Of a DNA stretch of 64,000 bases, positions 27,713-38,027 are shown piece after piece. The stretch comes from Falsarthrobacter nasiphocae (GTDB lineage: Bacteria; Actinomycetota; Actinomycetes; Actinomycetales; Micrococcaceae), in assembly GCF_031456275.1 (NCBI RefSeq), contig NZ_JAVDUI010000001.1, positions 1,260,965-1,324,964 of the forward strand, written 5' to 3'. The notes under the pieces were generated by a model, which was not told where the DNA came from, made no database searches, and saw only the letters and a program-made list of their open reading frames with translations. A program made the translations under genes and the position numbers. Each line of letters opens with the position of its first letter. The first letter of the stretch is position 1.

Positions 27713-29167
27713 TCAGGCGTCCCGCCAGTCCTCGCCCAGCTCGGAGGCGAAGTCCGCGCGGTCGATCTTGCGGTGGTAGCGCATGCCCGCTGCGCCGCCG
27801 GCCATGGCCGCGAGGAGCGAGAGGACCAGCACGGCGGCCATGGAGATGAGGGCGGCCGGGCTGGAGAGCGTGTCCATGCTCGGGACCCACTTGCTCACGG
27901 TGCCGGACGGCAGGGCCGAGATCCCGAAGATGCCCGCAACCGTGAGAGCGGCCGTCACGGCCACGAACCACAGCCACACGCCGAGGCCCTGGGCCACACC
28001 GGAGAAGCGGGCCATCCGGCCAGCCACGTAGCCGCCCGCCGCGAAGGCGATGGCCAGGATGAGGCCCGCGACGACGGCTGCGATGATGCCGTTCTGGCCG
28101 GTCAGGGCCTGGCCGGTCGTGTAGGACTGGATCTGGCGCGTCGCCTGGGCGCTCGTCGTGTTGTTGACGTAGGACGCCACACCGAAGATCGCTCCCGTCA
28201 GGAGGGAGAGCAGCCCGAGCATGCCCATGGCCGTGATCCACCCGAAGAAGCCGCTGCCCAGCCGGATTCCGCCGAACGCGGCCTTCTCGTACTCGAGCAC
28301 GGCGAGGCGGTTCCGGTACTCGGAGTCGTTCGCGCTCCGGCGGTTCGAGGCCAGGGTGTCCTCGGCGCTGGTGTCCGCGCGGCGGAGGAAGGGGGTGTCC
28401 TCGTCCTTGCGGCGCTCCGCCGTGAGGCGGTCCTCGTCGGCCGCGACCGCCGCCGCGCCGGCCAGGCCGGCGCTCGAGGAGACCGGCATGGCGCTCGTGT
28501 CAGAGGACACGGGCCGCACCGCGGACGGGGTGCCTGCCGGCTGAGCGGGGACGGGGCGGTGAGCGCGCGTCGTCGTCTCCTCCGCAGGCTCGTCCCACTG
28601 GCCGGGGACGTACTCCCCGACCTCGTCGTCGTCGAACCCGTTGAGGAAGTCCGGCTCCGGGCGGGTCCCCTGGGCGCCGACGCCCGCGAGGCCCGAGGGG
28701 CGGTCAGCGTTCTCGACGACCGAGTTGCGGGACGGCGAGGCGGCCGGGCCCGCACCCGAGGATGCGGGGGCCGCACCCCGGGTCACCTCGTCCTGGCCGG
28801 CCGCGTGGGCCGAGCCAGCGGGGGAGATGCCGGCCGAGCCGACATGCTCGAAAGCCTGCGTGGCCGGCGCGTTGGGCGACGGCGCGGTGCCGACGAAGCC
28901 GGTCGGCGGGTTTGGGTCGTCCCCGGCGGGACGGGCCCCGCCGCCCCGAGCCGCTGCGGCGTCACGCGCTAGGCGCTCGCCGAGGGTCGGGGCGGCGGGG
29001 GCGTCGTCGTCCCCCGGCTGGTGCTGGCTCACCGCAGAGGAGTCCCCGTAGCGCCGCGTGTGCCTCAGTGCGCTGGAGCCGCTTGGGCGCGTCTCGGGCG
29101 ATGCCTCCCGGGGGAGTCCTTCGTCGAGGGGCTGTCGGTTGTCCGGGCTCTGGTCACTCGGGTTCAT
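27713..29167 (-). CDS. Membrane protein with long disordered N-terminus and YrzE-like C-terminal helices
   Basis: 484 aa from ATG 29167 (GCGGAGGATC upstream). Residues 1-290 are a low-complexity Pro/Ala/Asp/Arg-rich cytoplasmic region. The last 190 residues have four or five hydrophobic helices (GFFGWITAMGMLGLLSLLTG, IIAAVVAGLILAIAFAAGGY, GVWLWFVAVTAALTVAGIFG, LISMAAVLVLSLLAAMAGGA) and end in DRADFASELGEDWRDA. The helices resemble the YrzE/TIGR04086 type. Function is unknown. A longer frame to 29293 lacks a ribosome site. Confidence 0.75.
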   Translation of the reverse strand: MNPSDQSPDNRQPLDEGLPREASPETRPSGSSALRHTRRYGDSSAVSQHQPGDDDAPAAPTLGERLARDAAAARGGGARPAGDDPNPPTGFVGTAPSPNAPATQAFEHVGSAGISPAGSAHAAGQDEVTRGAAPASSGAGPAASPSRNSVVENADRPSGLAGVGAQGTRPEPDFLNGFDDDEVGEYVPGQWDEPAEETTTRAHRPVPAQPAGTPSAVRPVSSDTSAMPVSSSAGLAGAAAVAADEDRLTAERRKDEDTPFLRRADTSAEDTLASNRRSANDSEYRNRLAVLEYEKAAFGGIRLGSGFFGWITAMGMLGLLSLLTGAIFGVASYVNNTTSAQATRQIQSYTTGQALTGQNGIIAAVVAGLILAIAFAAGGYVAGRMARFSGVAQGLGVWLWFVAVTAALTVAGIFGISALPSGTVSKWVPSMDTLSSPAALISMAAVLVLSLLAAMAGGAAGMRYHRKIDRADFASELGEDWRDA

Positions 29168-29207
29168 GGGGATCCTCCGCTGGCGTCCTGATGTGCTGAC
29201 TGCCAGC

Positions 29208-31775
29208 CTAGTCGTTTGTCTCACGGGCGTGCGAGGCCCGGGAGGCTTCGAGCTTGGCTCCCTCGACGTCAGCGTCCGGCAGGATCCGGTCAAGCCAGCC
29301 CGGAATCCACCAGGCCTTGTCGCCGAGCAGGTGCAGCACAGCGGGGGTGAGCGTCATGCGGATGACGAAGGCGTCGATGAGCACGCCGAACGCGAGCCCG
29401 AAGCCCATGGGCTTGATCATCGTCTCGTGCGAGAAGATGAAGCCCGCAAACACGGACACCATGATGAGCGCCGCGACGGTCACCACACGGGCGCCGTGGT
29501 TGAAGCCGGTTCGCACGGCGCGGCGTGCGTCCTCGCCGTGGACGTGGGCCTCCCGCATGCCGGAGACGAGGAACATCTGGTAGTCCATCGCGAGCCCGAA
29601 GAGGATGCCCACGACCATGGTCGGCAGGAAGCTGAGGATCGGCCCCGGCTGGTTCACCTGGAACAGGTCCGCCAGGAAGCCGTCCTGGTAGATCGCGACG
29701 ACGGCGCCCAGCGTGGCAAAGAGCGAGAGCAGGAATCCGGCCGTGGCGATGAGCGGAACGAGGATGGAGCGGAACACGAGGAGCAGAAGGATGAGCGAGA
29801 GGCCCACGACCACCGCGAGGTAGACGGGAAGCGCCTTCGCGAGCGTCTGCGAGACGTCGATCTGGATGGCCGACTGGCCGGAGACGTGCATGAGCGCGCC
29901 TGTCTCGTCCTTCACAGAGGCCTGCTCGGACTTGAGCGTGTTGACGAGGTCCTTTGTTGAGTCAGAGGCCGGGCCCTCCTTGGGGATCACCTGGATGACG
30001 CCCGTCTGTCGGTTCTCGGAGAGGGCCCCGGGCACGGCGGCCACGACGTCGTCGTTGGCGCGGACGCGGTCCGCAACCTTGTACTGGATGTCCTTCGCTT
30101 CCTTCTCGCTGAGGCCCTCGGGCAGGTCGGTGACGATGACGAGGGGGCCGTTGGCGCCTTCCCCGAAGTTGTCGGCGACGACCTTGTAGGCCTTGTACTG
30201 GGTGGACTCGGAGGCCTCGGAGCTGGCGTCCGGGAGGGCCAGCTTGAGGTGGGCGGCCGGGATGGCGAGGAGCCCGAGGGCGATCACGGACACCGCGACC
30301 GTCAGCCACGGCATCCGCGTGACGATGGCCCCCCAGCGGCGGTCGGCGACCTGGTGGTCGGCGACGGTGCTGCCGGAGGTGATCTGCTTCTCGTTCTTCT
30401 CCGCGATGGCCCGCATCTTCTTCGGCATCGCATGGCGGCCGATGAGGGAGATGAGCGCGGGGGTCAGCGTCAGCGCCACAAGAACGGACACGGCGATCGT
30501 CGCGGCACCGACGAGGCCCATGGTGCCGAGGAAGGGGATGCCCGTGACGGTGAGCGCGGCGAGGGCGATGATGACCGTCAGGCCGGCGAACGTCACGGCG
30601 TTGCCCGCAGTGCCGACGGCGAGGGCAATGGACTCGATCTTGTCGAGGCCCTTGAGCCGGTTGGAGCGGTAGCGGTTGATGATGAAGAGCGAGTAGTCAA
30701 TGCCGACGGCGAGGCCGAGCATGGAGCCGAGCGTCATGGAGACGGACGTGAACTCGATGAGACCGGAGAGAGCGACCGTGCCGCCGATTCCGACGCCGAC
30801 GCCAACGATTGCGGTCAGCAGCGGCAGGCCAGCGGCGATGAGCGTGCCGAGCATGATGAAGAGGAGGATGCCGGCGATGACCACGCCGATGATCTCGCTG
30901 GGGCCTGCGAGGGAGGGAGTCTGGCCGACGATCTCCCTGGAGTACTCGACGTTGATGCCCTTGTCCGCGAGGGGCTTCAAGGCGTCCTGGATGGCCTGGC
31001 GGTCCTCTTCCTGGAGGGACTCGGCCTGGACATCGAACTGGAGGGACACGAGTGCGGCCTTGCCGTTCTCGGAGACGAACCTCAGGCCCTCCGTGGAGTC
31101 GGTCTGCTTCTTGCCCTCGGCGACCTGCTTGGCCCCGTCGTCCAGCTTCTTCTGGGCGGCGGCGAGCTCCTTGCGGCCGGCGTCGATCTTGGCCTGGCCC
31201 TCCTTGAGCTGGGCCAGCTGGGGCGCGATCTGCTGCTCCGCTGCGGCGGCCTGCTCAGTCATGCCGGCGGCCTTGAGCTGGGCGATCTGGGCCTGGGCGG
31301 CGGCGAGCTGCTTCTTGCCGGCGTCGAGCTGCTTCTGGGAGTCGTCGAGCTTCTTCTTGCCCGCGTCGATCTTGGCCTGGGCCGCCTTCTGCTGGGCAGG
31401 GAACTCGGCGACCTTCTTCTTGCCGTCGTCCAGCTGCTTCTGCATGGCGAAGGGGTCGCGGACGGAGTCAACGTGGTTGAGCTTCTTCAGCTCCTTGACC
31501 GAGTCAGCAACAGCCTTCTTCTGCTCTTCCGTGAAGGGCGTGGAGGACGTGAGGGCCACCTGGCCCTGCCCGCCCGAGGCGGAGGGGAGCTCCGTCTTGA
31601 GGCGCTCCAGGGTCTGGTAGGACTCCGAGGCGGGGAGCTTGAACGAGTTGACGAACGTGCCGTGGAACGCGGCCGCGGAGCCGCCAACGGCCATGAGGAT
31701 CACAAGCCAGACGCCGATAAACGCTGCCTTGTGGCGGGCGGCGGCCCGACCGAGTCGGTACAGAAGAGAAGCCAT
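29208..31775 (-). CDS. MMPL-family RND transporter with coiled-coil extracytoplasmic domain
   Basis: 855 aa with about twelve membrane segments in two halves, each with the MMPL/SSD core (for example GSMLGLAVGIDYSLFIINRY and TMVVGILFGLAMDYQMFLVS). The first periplasmic loop holds a long Lys/Gln/Ala-rich coiled coil (about residues 90-215), unlike compact MmpL porter domains and closer to YhgE/Pip-type or drug-exporter MMPLs. It probably exports a lipid or hydrophobic compound. The TetR gene ends 6 bp upstream on the same strand and probably controls it. Confidence 0.9.
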   Translation of the reverse strand: MASLLYRLGRAAARHKAAFIGVWLVILMAVGGSAAAFHGTFVNSFKLPASESYQTLERLKTELPSASGGQGQVALTSSTPFTEEQKKAVADSVKELKKLNHVDSVRDPFAMQKQLDDGKKKVAEFPAQQKAAQAKIDAGKKKLDDSQKQLDAGKKQLAAAQAQIAQLKAAGMTEQAAAAEQQIAPQLAQLKEGQAKIDAGRKELAAAQKKLDDGAKQVAEGKKQTDSTEGLRFVSENGKAALVSLQFDVQAESLQEEDRQAIQDALKPLADKGINVEYSREIVGQTPSLAGPSEIIGVVIAGILLFIMLGTLIAAGLPLLTAIVGVGVGIGGTVALSGLIEFTSVSMTLGSMLGLAVGIDYSLFIINRYRSNRLKGLDKIESIALAVGTAGNAVTFAGLTVIIALAALTVTGIPFLGTMGLVGAATIAVSVLVALTLTPALISLIGRHAMPKKMRAIAEKNEKQITSGSTVADHQVADRRWGAIVTRMPWLTVAVSVIALGLLAIPAAHLKLALPDASSEASESTQYKAYKVVADNFGEGANGPLVIVTDLPEGLSEKEAKDIQYKVADRVRANDDVVAAVPGALSENRQTGVIQVIPKEGPASDSTKDLVNTLKSEQASVKDETGALMHVSGQSAIQIDVSQTLAKALPVYLAVVVGLSLILLLLVFRSILVPLIATAGFLLSLFATLGAVVAIYQDGFLADLFQVNQPGPILSFLPTMVVGILFGLAMDYQMFLVSGMREAHVHGEDARRAVRTGFNHGARVVTVAALIMVSVFAGFIFSHETMIKPMGFGLAFGVLIDAFVIRMTLTPAVLHLLGDKAWWIPGWLDRILPDADVEGAKLEASRASHARETND

Positions 31776-31781
31776 GTGTGC

Positions 31782-32483
31782 CTAGCTTTCGGTTGGGGTG
31801 GAGCTGAAGTTCGGGTGGTCGAGATGGGGGCCGAGGCCCGCGAGGAAGAGGGACATCATGCGGTCCACGGTGTCGACAAGGACGGGCCTCAGGGGTGCTG
31901 TGGGGTTCTCGCGGTGCGCGGCGGCGATGGCCTCGCAGCCCGCGTCTCCGCTCGCGGTGATGGCTTTGACGAGCGCCCGGAGCACGAGGGGGTCCTTGTT
32001 GTGGACGCGCGGGGCGAGGGTCGCCTCGAGCTGCTCGCACAAGTGGTCCCAGCCTTGGAGGCGGAAGGCGTGCAGCTCAGGCGTGTGGCTCGTGAGGGGA
32101 TGGAGGCGGGCGATCACGCGTGCGGTCTTCTCGTCTGGGGCGACGGTGCGCAGGGCGGCGTCGAGGACGTCCTCGACGGGCATGTCGTCCGGCTGGGCCG
32201 CGAGGACCTCCCCGAGCTCTTCGATGAGGGCGGTCAGCGGCGCGAGGGCGGCCTCGGTGATGGAGCTGAAGTAGTTGAAGAACGTGCGGCGCGAGCATCC
32301 CGCGGCCCCGGCGACGTCGGACGCCGTGAACTCCCCGAATCCGCGCGTGAGAAGGAGGTCGGCGGTGGCGGTGACGATGGCGTCCCGGGTCCGCTGGCGG
32401 TTGAGGGCGTGCTTGGAGGCGTGCCTCGCGGGCGCGCACAGCCGCAGCGAGAGCTGGGGGCGCGGGGGCGGGGCTTTGGGCAT
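31782..32483 (-). CDS. TetR-family repressor, probable regulator of the MMPL exporter
   Basis: 233 aa. The helix-turn-helix is RDAIVTATADLLLTRGFGEF followed by TASDVAGAAGCSRRTFFNYF, a typical TetR N-terminus preceded by a basic 30-residue tail. The C-terminal ligand domain is alpha-helical and divergent. It lies first in a two-gene unit with the MMPL exporter. A dyad at 32495-32535 just upstream of its start is the likely operator. Confidence 0.9.
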   Translation of the reverse strand: MPKAPPPRPQLSLRLCAPARHASKHALNRQRTRDAIVTATADLLLTRGFGEFTASDVAGAAGCSRRTFFNYFSSITEAALAPLTALIEELGEVLAAQPDDMPVEDVLDAALRTVAPDEKTARVIARLHPLTSHTPELHAFRLQGWDHLCEQLEATLAPRVHNKDPLVLRALVKAITASGDAGCEAIAAAHRENPTAPLRPVLVDTVDRMMSLFLAGLGPHLDHPNFSSTPTES

Positions 32484-32494
32484 GACTTCAGCCT

Positions 32495-32535
32495 AGACGC
32501 ATCTTTCTGCACTCTGTGCATACTGTGACGCGTCT
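32495..32535. promoter_or_regulatory. Candidate TetR operator
   Basis: An inner dyad TGCAC-TCT-GTGCA (32508-32520) is nested, with nearly the same centre, in outer arms AGACGC/GCGTCT (32495-32500 and 32530-32535). It begins 12 bp upstream of the tetR start, where a repressor would block the promoter. Confidence 0.55.
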
Positions 32536-32611
32536 CTCCTTTCTGTCGCCCCGGCGGCTCAGGAGGCGGACGACGACGGGGGCCGCGGGACTCGGCCCCC
32601 GTCCGCCGTGA

Positions 32612-34315
32612 TCAGCTGCCCGAGAGGTAGGCGTGGACGAGCGGAATGACGCCCGCGCCCTCACCTGCAGCCGAGGCCACGCGCTTCATCGAGTTGGCCC
32701 GGATGTCCCCGGCCGCGAAGAGGCCCGGGATCGAGGTCGCGAGCGGCGCCGGCGGGCGGCCGCCCCGCCAGAGGCGCTGGTCGACGTCCGAGCCCGTGCA
32801 GATGAACCCGTTCTGATCCCGGCCGAGCTCCTCGGGGAACCACGAGGTGTCCGCCGTCGCGCCGAGAAGCAGGTACAGGCCGTCCGCCGGCACCGTGTGG
32901 TTGGTCGCGTAGCTGCCGATCCGCTTGCGGAGAGTCAGCCACTCAAGATGCCCGTCGCCGCCCGCGTCCACGACCTCCGTGCCCGGCTTGACGGTGATGC
33001 GGTAGTTCGCGTTGATCTCGCGGATGAGGTAGTCGCTCATCGTGTCCTCCAGGCTGTCCCTGCGGATGATGATGGCCACGTGCTGAGCGAACTTCGAGAG
33101 GTGGATGGCCGCCTGGCCTGCGGAGTTTCCGCCACCGACGACGAAGACCGTCTTGCCGGCCATCGCCTGCGCCGTGGCCGAGGCCGCCCCGTAGTGGACG
33201 CCCGCGCCGGTTAACTCATCCACCGAGTCAATCCCGATCCGGCGGTAGGACACACCTGCAGCGGCGACGACGGCCCGAGACCGGACCGTCCTGCCGGGGA
33301 GGCCGAGGGTGAACAGGCCGTCGTCGTCCTTGGTGATGTCCTGCACCGGCATGGCTGCGTAGAACCGCGCGCCAAAGCGCGCCGCCTGGGAGCGGGCGCG
33401 CTGGGTCAGGCGCATGCCGGAGATCCCCCGCGGAAAGCCGAGGTAGTTGCGGATCATCGAGCTCGTCCCGGCCTGGCCGCCAATGGCATCCGCGTCGAAG
33501 ACGGCCGTGGTGAGCCCCTCCGACGCCCCGTACACCGCCGCAGCAAGGCCCGCGGGTCCGGCGCCCACGATGGCGAGGTCGAGCACGCCATCCTCAAGGC
33601 CGTTGATGTCTGCGTTGATTGGGCGAGCCACTTCCTCGACCGACGGGTCGGAGTAGTAGGACTTCTCGCCGATGGCAACGATGGGGTATTCGCCCTCGAC
33701 CCCGTGGTCCTTGGCGGCGGCGAGAACCCGCTGGCCGTCCTCGCTCTCGGGGTGGTGGACCGTGGAGGGCACGCCCATGCGCGAGGTGAAGTCGAGGAGG
33801 CGCGCCAGGCGCGGCGTGCTCTTCGGCGCCACGGCCTCGATGACGAAGACCTCCGGACGGGACGATGTCCATGCCCACTCGGAGAGCATCTCCGTGACGG
33901 CCGTGTGGAACTCCTCGTCCCGGAGGCCTCGGGGGACGACGAACGCGAGATCGATCCTGCCCTCGGCCACAGCCGGGAGGTAGGCCTGCTGGGAGTCTTC
34001 AGAGACCCACCGGGTCATGGCGCCGAGACGCTTGGCCGTGGGGACGAGGCGGTGGATCGCCTCCATGACATCCAGGCCAATCCCGTCCGAGAGCTCATAC
34101 TCGGACACGACGAGCGCCAGCGGGGCGTCGTCGAGCTCGTGGACAAAGGCGATGGCCTCCGAGCCGGAGGAGAAGCACTCGACGCGGTAGTCCTGCGCGT
34201 AGCGCGCGAATTCGCGGTCCAGGGTGGGGAGGCACTCGTCGCCGACGAGGAGGATGACGGGAGTGGGGCGGGTGCTCGGCGGCTCAGCGGAGCGAGGGGA
34301 ATCAGATGGGGTCAC
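32612..34315 (-). CDS. Thioredoxin-reductase-like FAD oxidoreductase with receiver-like N-terminal domain
   Basis: 567 aa. Residues 20-140 resemble a response-regulator receiver ([38 protein letters not shown]), with Ser where the phospho-acceptor Asp is expected. The C-terminal 320 residues are a TrxR-like flavoprotein: FAD motif [25 protein letters not shown] motif [20 protein letters not shown], and [20 protein letters not shown]. The redox CxxC is replaced by [11 protein letters not shown], so it cannot reduce thioredoxin in the usual way. Fused receiver/TrxR-like proteins of this layout are known; the partner is not. GTG start, divergent from putA. Confidence 0.85.
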   Translation of the reverse strand: MTPSDSPRSAEPPSTRPTPVILLVGDECLPTLDREFARYAQDYRVECFSSGSEAIAFVHELDDAPLALVVSEYELSDGIGLDVMEAIHRLVPTAKRLGAMTRWVSEDSQQAYLPAVAEGRIDLAFVVPRGLRDEEFHTAVTEMLSEWAWTSSRPEVFVIEAVAPKSTPRLARLLDFTSRMGVPSTVHHPESEDGQRVLAAAKDHGVEGEYPIVAIGEKSYYSDPSVEEVARPINADINGLEDGVLDLAIVGAGPAGLAAAVYGASEGLTTAVFDADAIGGQAGTSSMIRNYLGFPRGISGMRLTQRARSQAARFGARFYAAMPVQDITKDDDGLFTLGLPGRTVRSRAVVAAAGVSYRRIGIDSVDELTGAGVHYGAASATAQAMAGKTVFVVGGGNSAGQAAIHLSKFAQHVAIIIRRDSLEDTMSDYLIREINANYRITVKPGTEVVDAGGDGHLEWLTLRKRIGSYATNHTVPADGLYLLLGATADTSWFPEELGRDQNGFICTGSDVDQRLWRGGRPPAPLATSIPGLFAAGDIRANSMKRVASAAGEGAGVIPLVHAYLSGS

Positions 34316-34351
34316 CTTAGTATTCTCGCAGGCGGGCGGCGGGATAGTGTT

Positions 34352-34361
34352 GTGATATCAC
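34352..34361. promoter_or_regulatory. Palindrome GTGATATCAC in the divergent putA region
   Basis: A perfect 10-bp dyad in the 68-bp interval between the FAD oxidoreductase and putA starts. It could be an operator shared by both genes, but there is only one copy and no matching regulator next to it. Confidence 0.3.
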
Positions 34362-34383
34362 CCAACCTTGTCGAGGAGGACTT

Positions 34384-37300
34384 GTGTCTGAGACCCACCG
34401 CACGCATGACAGTCGGGAACCGCGCTTCGCCGGCCCGGGGCACGACGACCTCAACTTCGTCGACGAGGTCGAGGCACAGGTCCGCGCCTGGCTGGAAACC
34501 GCTCAGACCATCCCCGCAGACTCCTCGGCGCAGCAGCTTGCGGACCTCCTCAAGGACCCGGACGGCCTCGACTTCACGGTCGGGTTCGTCGACGGCGTGA
34601 TCCGCCCCGAGGATTCCCGTGTGGCCGCCCGCAAGCTCGCCGAGCTCGCGCCCCGCGCGCCCAAGTTCCTCCCCTGGTACATGCGCGGCGCGGTCCAGGC
34701 CGGCGGCATCGTCGGCCGCGCTGGCCGCCCTGGTGCCGAGGTCGTCGTCCCCGCCGCGCGGAAGGTGCTCCGGGACATGGTCGGCCACCTGATCGTGGAC
34801 GCGAGCGAGGACAAGCTCGGCCCCGCCATCAAGCACCTCAAGGAGCGCGAAGGCATCCGCCTCAACATCAACCTCCTCGGCGAGGCCATCCTCGGCTCCG
34901 GCGAGGCCGCGCACCGCCTCGAGGGCACGCGCACCCTGCTGGCGCGGGATGACGTCGACTACGTCTCCATCAAGGTCTCCTCGACGGTCAAGCCCCACAA
35001 CCCGTGGGCCTTCGACGAAGCCGTCGACCACGTCGTGCAGTCCCTGACGCCGCTCTACCGGCTCGCCAAGGAGAGCCCCACGCCGAAGTTCATCAACCTC
35101 GACATGGAGGAGTACAAGGACCTCGGCATGACCATCGAGGTCTTCCAGCGGATCCTCGACCAGGCCGAGTTCAAGGACCTCGAGGCGGGCATCGTCCTCC
35201 AGGCGTACCTGCCCGACGCGCTCGGGGCCTACATGAACCTCCTCGAATGGTCCAAGAAGCGGCGCATCGGCGGCGGGGCACCCATCAAGATCCGCCTCGT
35301 CAAGGGCGCCAACCTGCCCATGGAGATCGTCGAGGCCTCCCTCCACGACTGGCCCGTGGCCACCGTGTCCTCCAAGCAGGACGCGGACACCAACTACAAG
35401 CGAGTCCTCGACCACGCCCTCAAGCCGGAGAACGTCAAGCACGTCAAGATCGGTGTGGCGGGCCACAACCTCTTCGACGTCGCCTTCGCGTGGATCCTCG
35501 CCGGGCGCCGGGGCGTGCGCGACGGCATCGACTTCGAGATGCTCCTCGGCATGGCCAGCGGCCAGGCGGAGGCGGTGCGCCGGGACGTCGGCGGCCTCCT
35601 CCTCTACACGCCGGTGGTCCACCCCTCAGAGTTCGACGTCGCCATCGCCTACCTCATCCGCCGCCTCGAGGAAGGGGCGAGCCAGGAGAACTTCATGTCC
35701 GCCGTCTTCGAGCTGGACAAGAACGAGGAGCTCTTCCAGCGGGAGAAGCAGCGGTTCGTGGCCTCCCTCGAGGCGCTCATGGCCAACCGGGACCTCGTCC
35801 CCGGCCCCGCCCGCACGCAGGACCAGTCCAAGGCGTCCAACTCGCTTGTCAGCACGGACGGCTTCCACAACGAGCCGGACACGGACCCGGCGCTCCCCGC
35901 CAACCGGGCGTGGGGACGCAAGATCCTCTCCCGGGCCACGGGCTCCAAGTTCGGCACGGACGAGGTCACGCAGGCCACCATCTCCAACGAGGCCACCATC
36001 GAGAAGGTCCTCGCCCGCGGCGTCGAGCTCGGCAAGACCTGGGGCGCGCTGCCCGCCGAGGAGCGCGCGAACGTCCTCGACCGCGTGGGCCAGCTCATCA
36101 CCGAGCACCGCGCCGAGCTGCTCGAGGTCATGGCGTCCGAGGCCGGCAAGACCCTGGACCAGGGCGACCCGGAGGTCTCCGAGGCCGCGGACTTCGCTCA
36201 CTACTACGCGGAGCGCGCTCGTGAGCTCGACTCCGTCCCCGGCGCCGAGTTCGTGCCCTCGAACCTGACCGTCGTCACGCCGCCGTGGAACTTCCCCGTG
36301 GCCATCCCGGCCGGGTCTGCGCTCTCCGCGCTCGCGGCAGGCTCCGCAGTCATCTTCAAACCGGCGCCCCAGGCCAACCGCTGCGGCGCCGTCGTCGTCG
36401 GTCTCATCCGCCGCGCCCTTCAGGAGGCCGGGCACGATCCCGACATCGCGCGCCTTGTCGTCCTCTCGGACGAGCAGCGGCTCGGCGAGCGCCTCATCGC
36501 GGACTCCCGCGTTGACCGCGTCATCCTCACGGGCGCATTCGAGACGGCCGAGCTCTTCCGCTCCTTCCGCAAGGACCTGCCCGTCCTCGCAGAGACGAGC
36601 GGCAAGAACGCCCTCATCGTCACGCCGAGCGCGGACCTCGACCTCGCGGTCAAGGACCTCGTGGCCTCCGCCTTCGGGCACGCCGGCCAGAAGTGCTCCG
36701 CCGCGTCTCTCGTCATCCTCGTGGGATCCGTGGGCAAGTCCGAGCGGTTCCAGCGGCAGCTTGTCGATGCGGTGTCCTCCCTCGTCGTCGGCCTCCCGCG
36801 CCAGGCGACCACGCAGATGGGGCCGGTCATCGAGCCGGCCCAGGGGAAGCTGCTCGACGGCCTGACGAAGCTCGGCCCGGGCGAGTCCTGGCTCGTTGAG
36901 CCCAAGAAGCTCGACGAGAGCGGCCGCCTCTGGACCCCTGGCGTGCGAGACAACGTCAAGCCCGGCAGCGAGTACCACCTCACCGAGTACTTCGGGCCGA
37001 TCCTCGGCATCATCCGCGTCAAGACCCTCGCCGAGGCCGTCCGCGTCCAGAACCAGGTGGAGTATGGCCTCACTGCGGGTCTCCACTCCCTGAACATGGA
37101 CGAGCAGCGGTACTGGGTGGAGCGTGTCCAGGCGGGCAACCTCTACATCAACCGCGGCATCACGGGGGCCATCGTGCGCCGGCAGCCGTTCGGCGGCTGG
37201 AAGCGCTCCGCCGTGGGTGCGGGCACGAAGGCTGGCGGCCCGAACTACCTCATCGGCCTCGGCTCATGGAAGAAGTCCAAGTACCGCGGCGGCCAGGGCC

Positions 37301-37956
37301 GCGAGCTCACGGACGGCGCGCTGGAGCACGGCGAGTCCACCGTCCAGGCGCGCGTCATCCTCGACGCGGCCCGTGCGGTGCTCGGCGGCGAGGAGCTCGG
37401 CTTTGTCCGGCAGGCCCTGGCGAACGACGCCTCCGCGTGGGGCACCGAGTTCGGCGTGGTCAAGGACGTCTGCGGACTCGTGGCGGAGCAGAACATGTTC
37501 CGCTACCTGCCGATGCCCGGCGTTGAGATCCGCTACGAGGACTCCGCGTCCCTCGGGGACCTCGTCCGCGTGCTCGGCGCCGCGGCCACGGTGGGCGGCG
37601 AGCTCACGGTGTCCTCCGACGTCGAGCTCCCGGCGGCCCTCATGGCTGCGGCTCACTCTCGCGGCTGGAAGGTCAATGTCGAGTCCCGCCATGAGTGGCT
37701 GACGCGCGCGAGCCGCCGGCCCAAGGGCGTGTCCGGTGCGGGCCGCGTCCGCCTCGTCGCCGGGTCGGACGCCGCCGCGCGGGCCACGATTGCGCGCGAG
37801 CTCATGGAGGCCGTGGACGGGCGCCCCGACGTGGCCGTCTACGCGGGCGAAGTCGTCTCGGCCGGCCGCGTTGAGCTGCTGCCGTTCCTGCGCGAGCAGG
37901 CCGTCAGCCGCACCGCGCACCGCTTCGGCAACCCGGTCCCGGCCCTGGTGCTGTAG
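34384..37956 (+). CDS. putA: Bifunctional proline dehydrogenase / L-glutamate-gamma-semialdehyde dehydrogenase
   Basis: 1190 aa. The N-terminal FAD-dependent PRODH barrel oxidizes proline (INLDMEEYKDL, IKIRLVKGANLPMEI, VGGLLLYTPVVHPSEFDVAI). The C-terminal ALDH domain oxidizes the semialdehyde to glutamate (ETSGKNALIVTPSADLDLAV; catalytic Cys771 in FGHAGQKCSAAS; PFGGWKRSAVGAG). About 200 further residues follow the ALDH core, as in long actinobacterial PutA. There is no N-terminal RHH DNA-binding domain, so it does not self-regulate like E. coli PutA. The GTG start has AGGAGGACTT upstream. Confidence 0.95.
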   Translation: MSETHRTHDSREPRFAGPGHDDLNFVDEVEAQVRAWLETAQTIPADSSAQQLADLLKDPDGLDFTVGFVDGVIRPEDSRVAARKLAELAPRAPKFLPWYMRGAVQAGGIVGRAGRPGAEVVVPAARKVLRDMVGHLIVDASEDKLGPAIKHLKEREGIRLNINLLGEAILGSGEAAHRLEGTRTLLARDDVDYVSIKVSSTVKPHNPWAFDEAVDHVVQSLTPLYRLAKESPTPKFINLDMEEYKDLGMTIEVFQRILDQAEFKDLEAGIVLQAYLPDALGAYMNLLEWSKKRRIGGGAPIKIRLVKGANLPMEIVEASLHDWPVATVSSKQDADTNYKRVLDHALKPENVKHVKIGVAGHNLFDVAFAWILAGRRGVRDGIDFEMLLGMASGQAEAVRRDVGGLLLYTPVVHPSEFDVAIAYLIRRLEEGASQENFMSAVFELDKNEELFQREKQRFVASLEALMANRDLVPGPARTQDQSKASNSLVSTDGFHNEPDTDPALPANRAWGRKILSRATGSKFGTDEVTQATISNEATIEKVLARGVELGKTWGALPAEERANVLDRVGQLITEHRAELLEVMASEAGKTLDQGDPEVSEAADFAHYYAERARELDSVPGAEFVPSNLTVVTPPWNFPVAIPAGSALSALAAGSAVIFKPAPQANRCGAVVVGLIRRALQEAGHDPDIARLVVLSDEQRLGERLIADSRVDRVILTGAFETAELFRSFRKDLPVLAETSGKNALIVTPSADLDLAVKDLVASAFGHAGQKCSAASLVILVGSVGKSERFQRQLVDAVSSLVVGLPRQATTQMGPVIEPAQGKLLDGLTKLGPGESWLVEPKKLDESGRLWTPGVRDNVKPGSEYHLTEYFGPILGIIRVKTLAEAVRVQNQVEYGLTAGLHSLNMDEQRYWVERVQAGNLYINRGITGAIVRRQPFGGWKRSAVGAGTKAGGPNYLIGLGSWKKSKYRGGQGRELTDGALEHGESTVQARVILDAARAVLGGEELGFVRQALANDASAWGTEFGVVKDVCGLVAEQNMFRYLPMPGVEIRYEDSASLGDLVRVLGAAATVGGELTVSSDVELPAALMAAAHSRGWKVNVESRHEWLTRASRRPKGVSGAGRVRLVAGSDAAARATIARELMEAVDGRPDVAVYAGEVVSAGRVELLPFLREQAVSRTAHRFGNPVPALVL

Positions 37957-38027
37957 GAACTGACCGCGAGGCGGCTGGCCGTAGGGCGGTTGGCCTCGGG
38001 GTGGCTGGCCGCCCCGCGATCCGCCTC

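Noticed and set aside
27521..28972. Open frame of 483 codons antisense to the 27713-29167 gene
   Set aside because: Shadow sequence; the minus strand has membrane helices and a ribosome site.
30249..32528. 759-aa open frame antisense to the MMPL and TetR genes
   Set aside because: Low-complexity Asp/Glu/Gly/Arg translation opposite two well-supported genes.
35626..37086. 486-aa open frame antisense to putA
   Set aside because: Shadow of putA.
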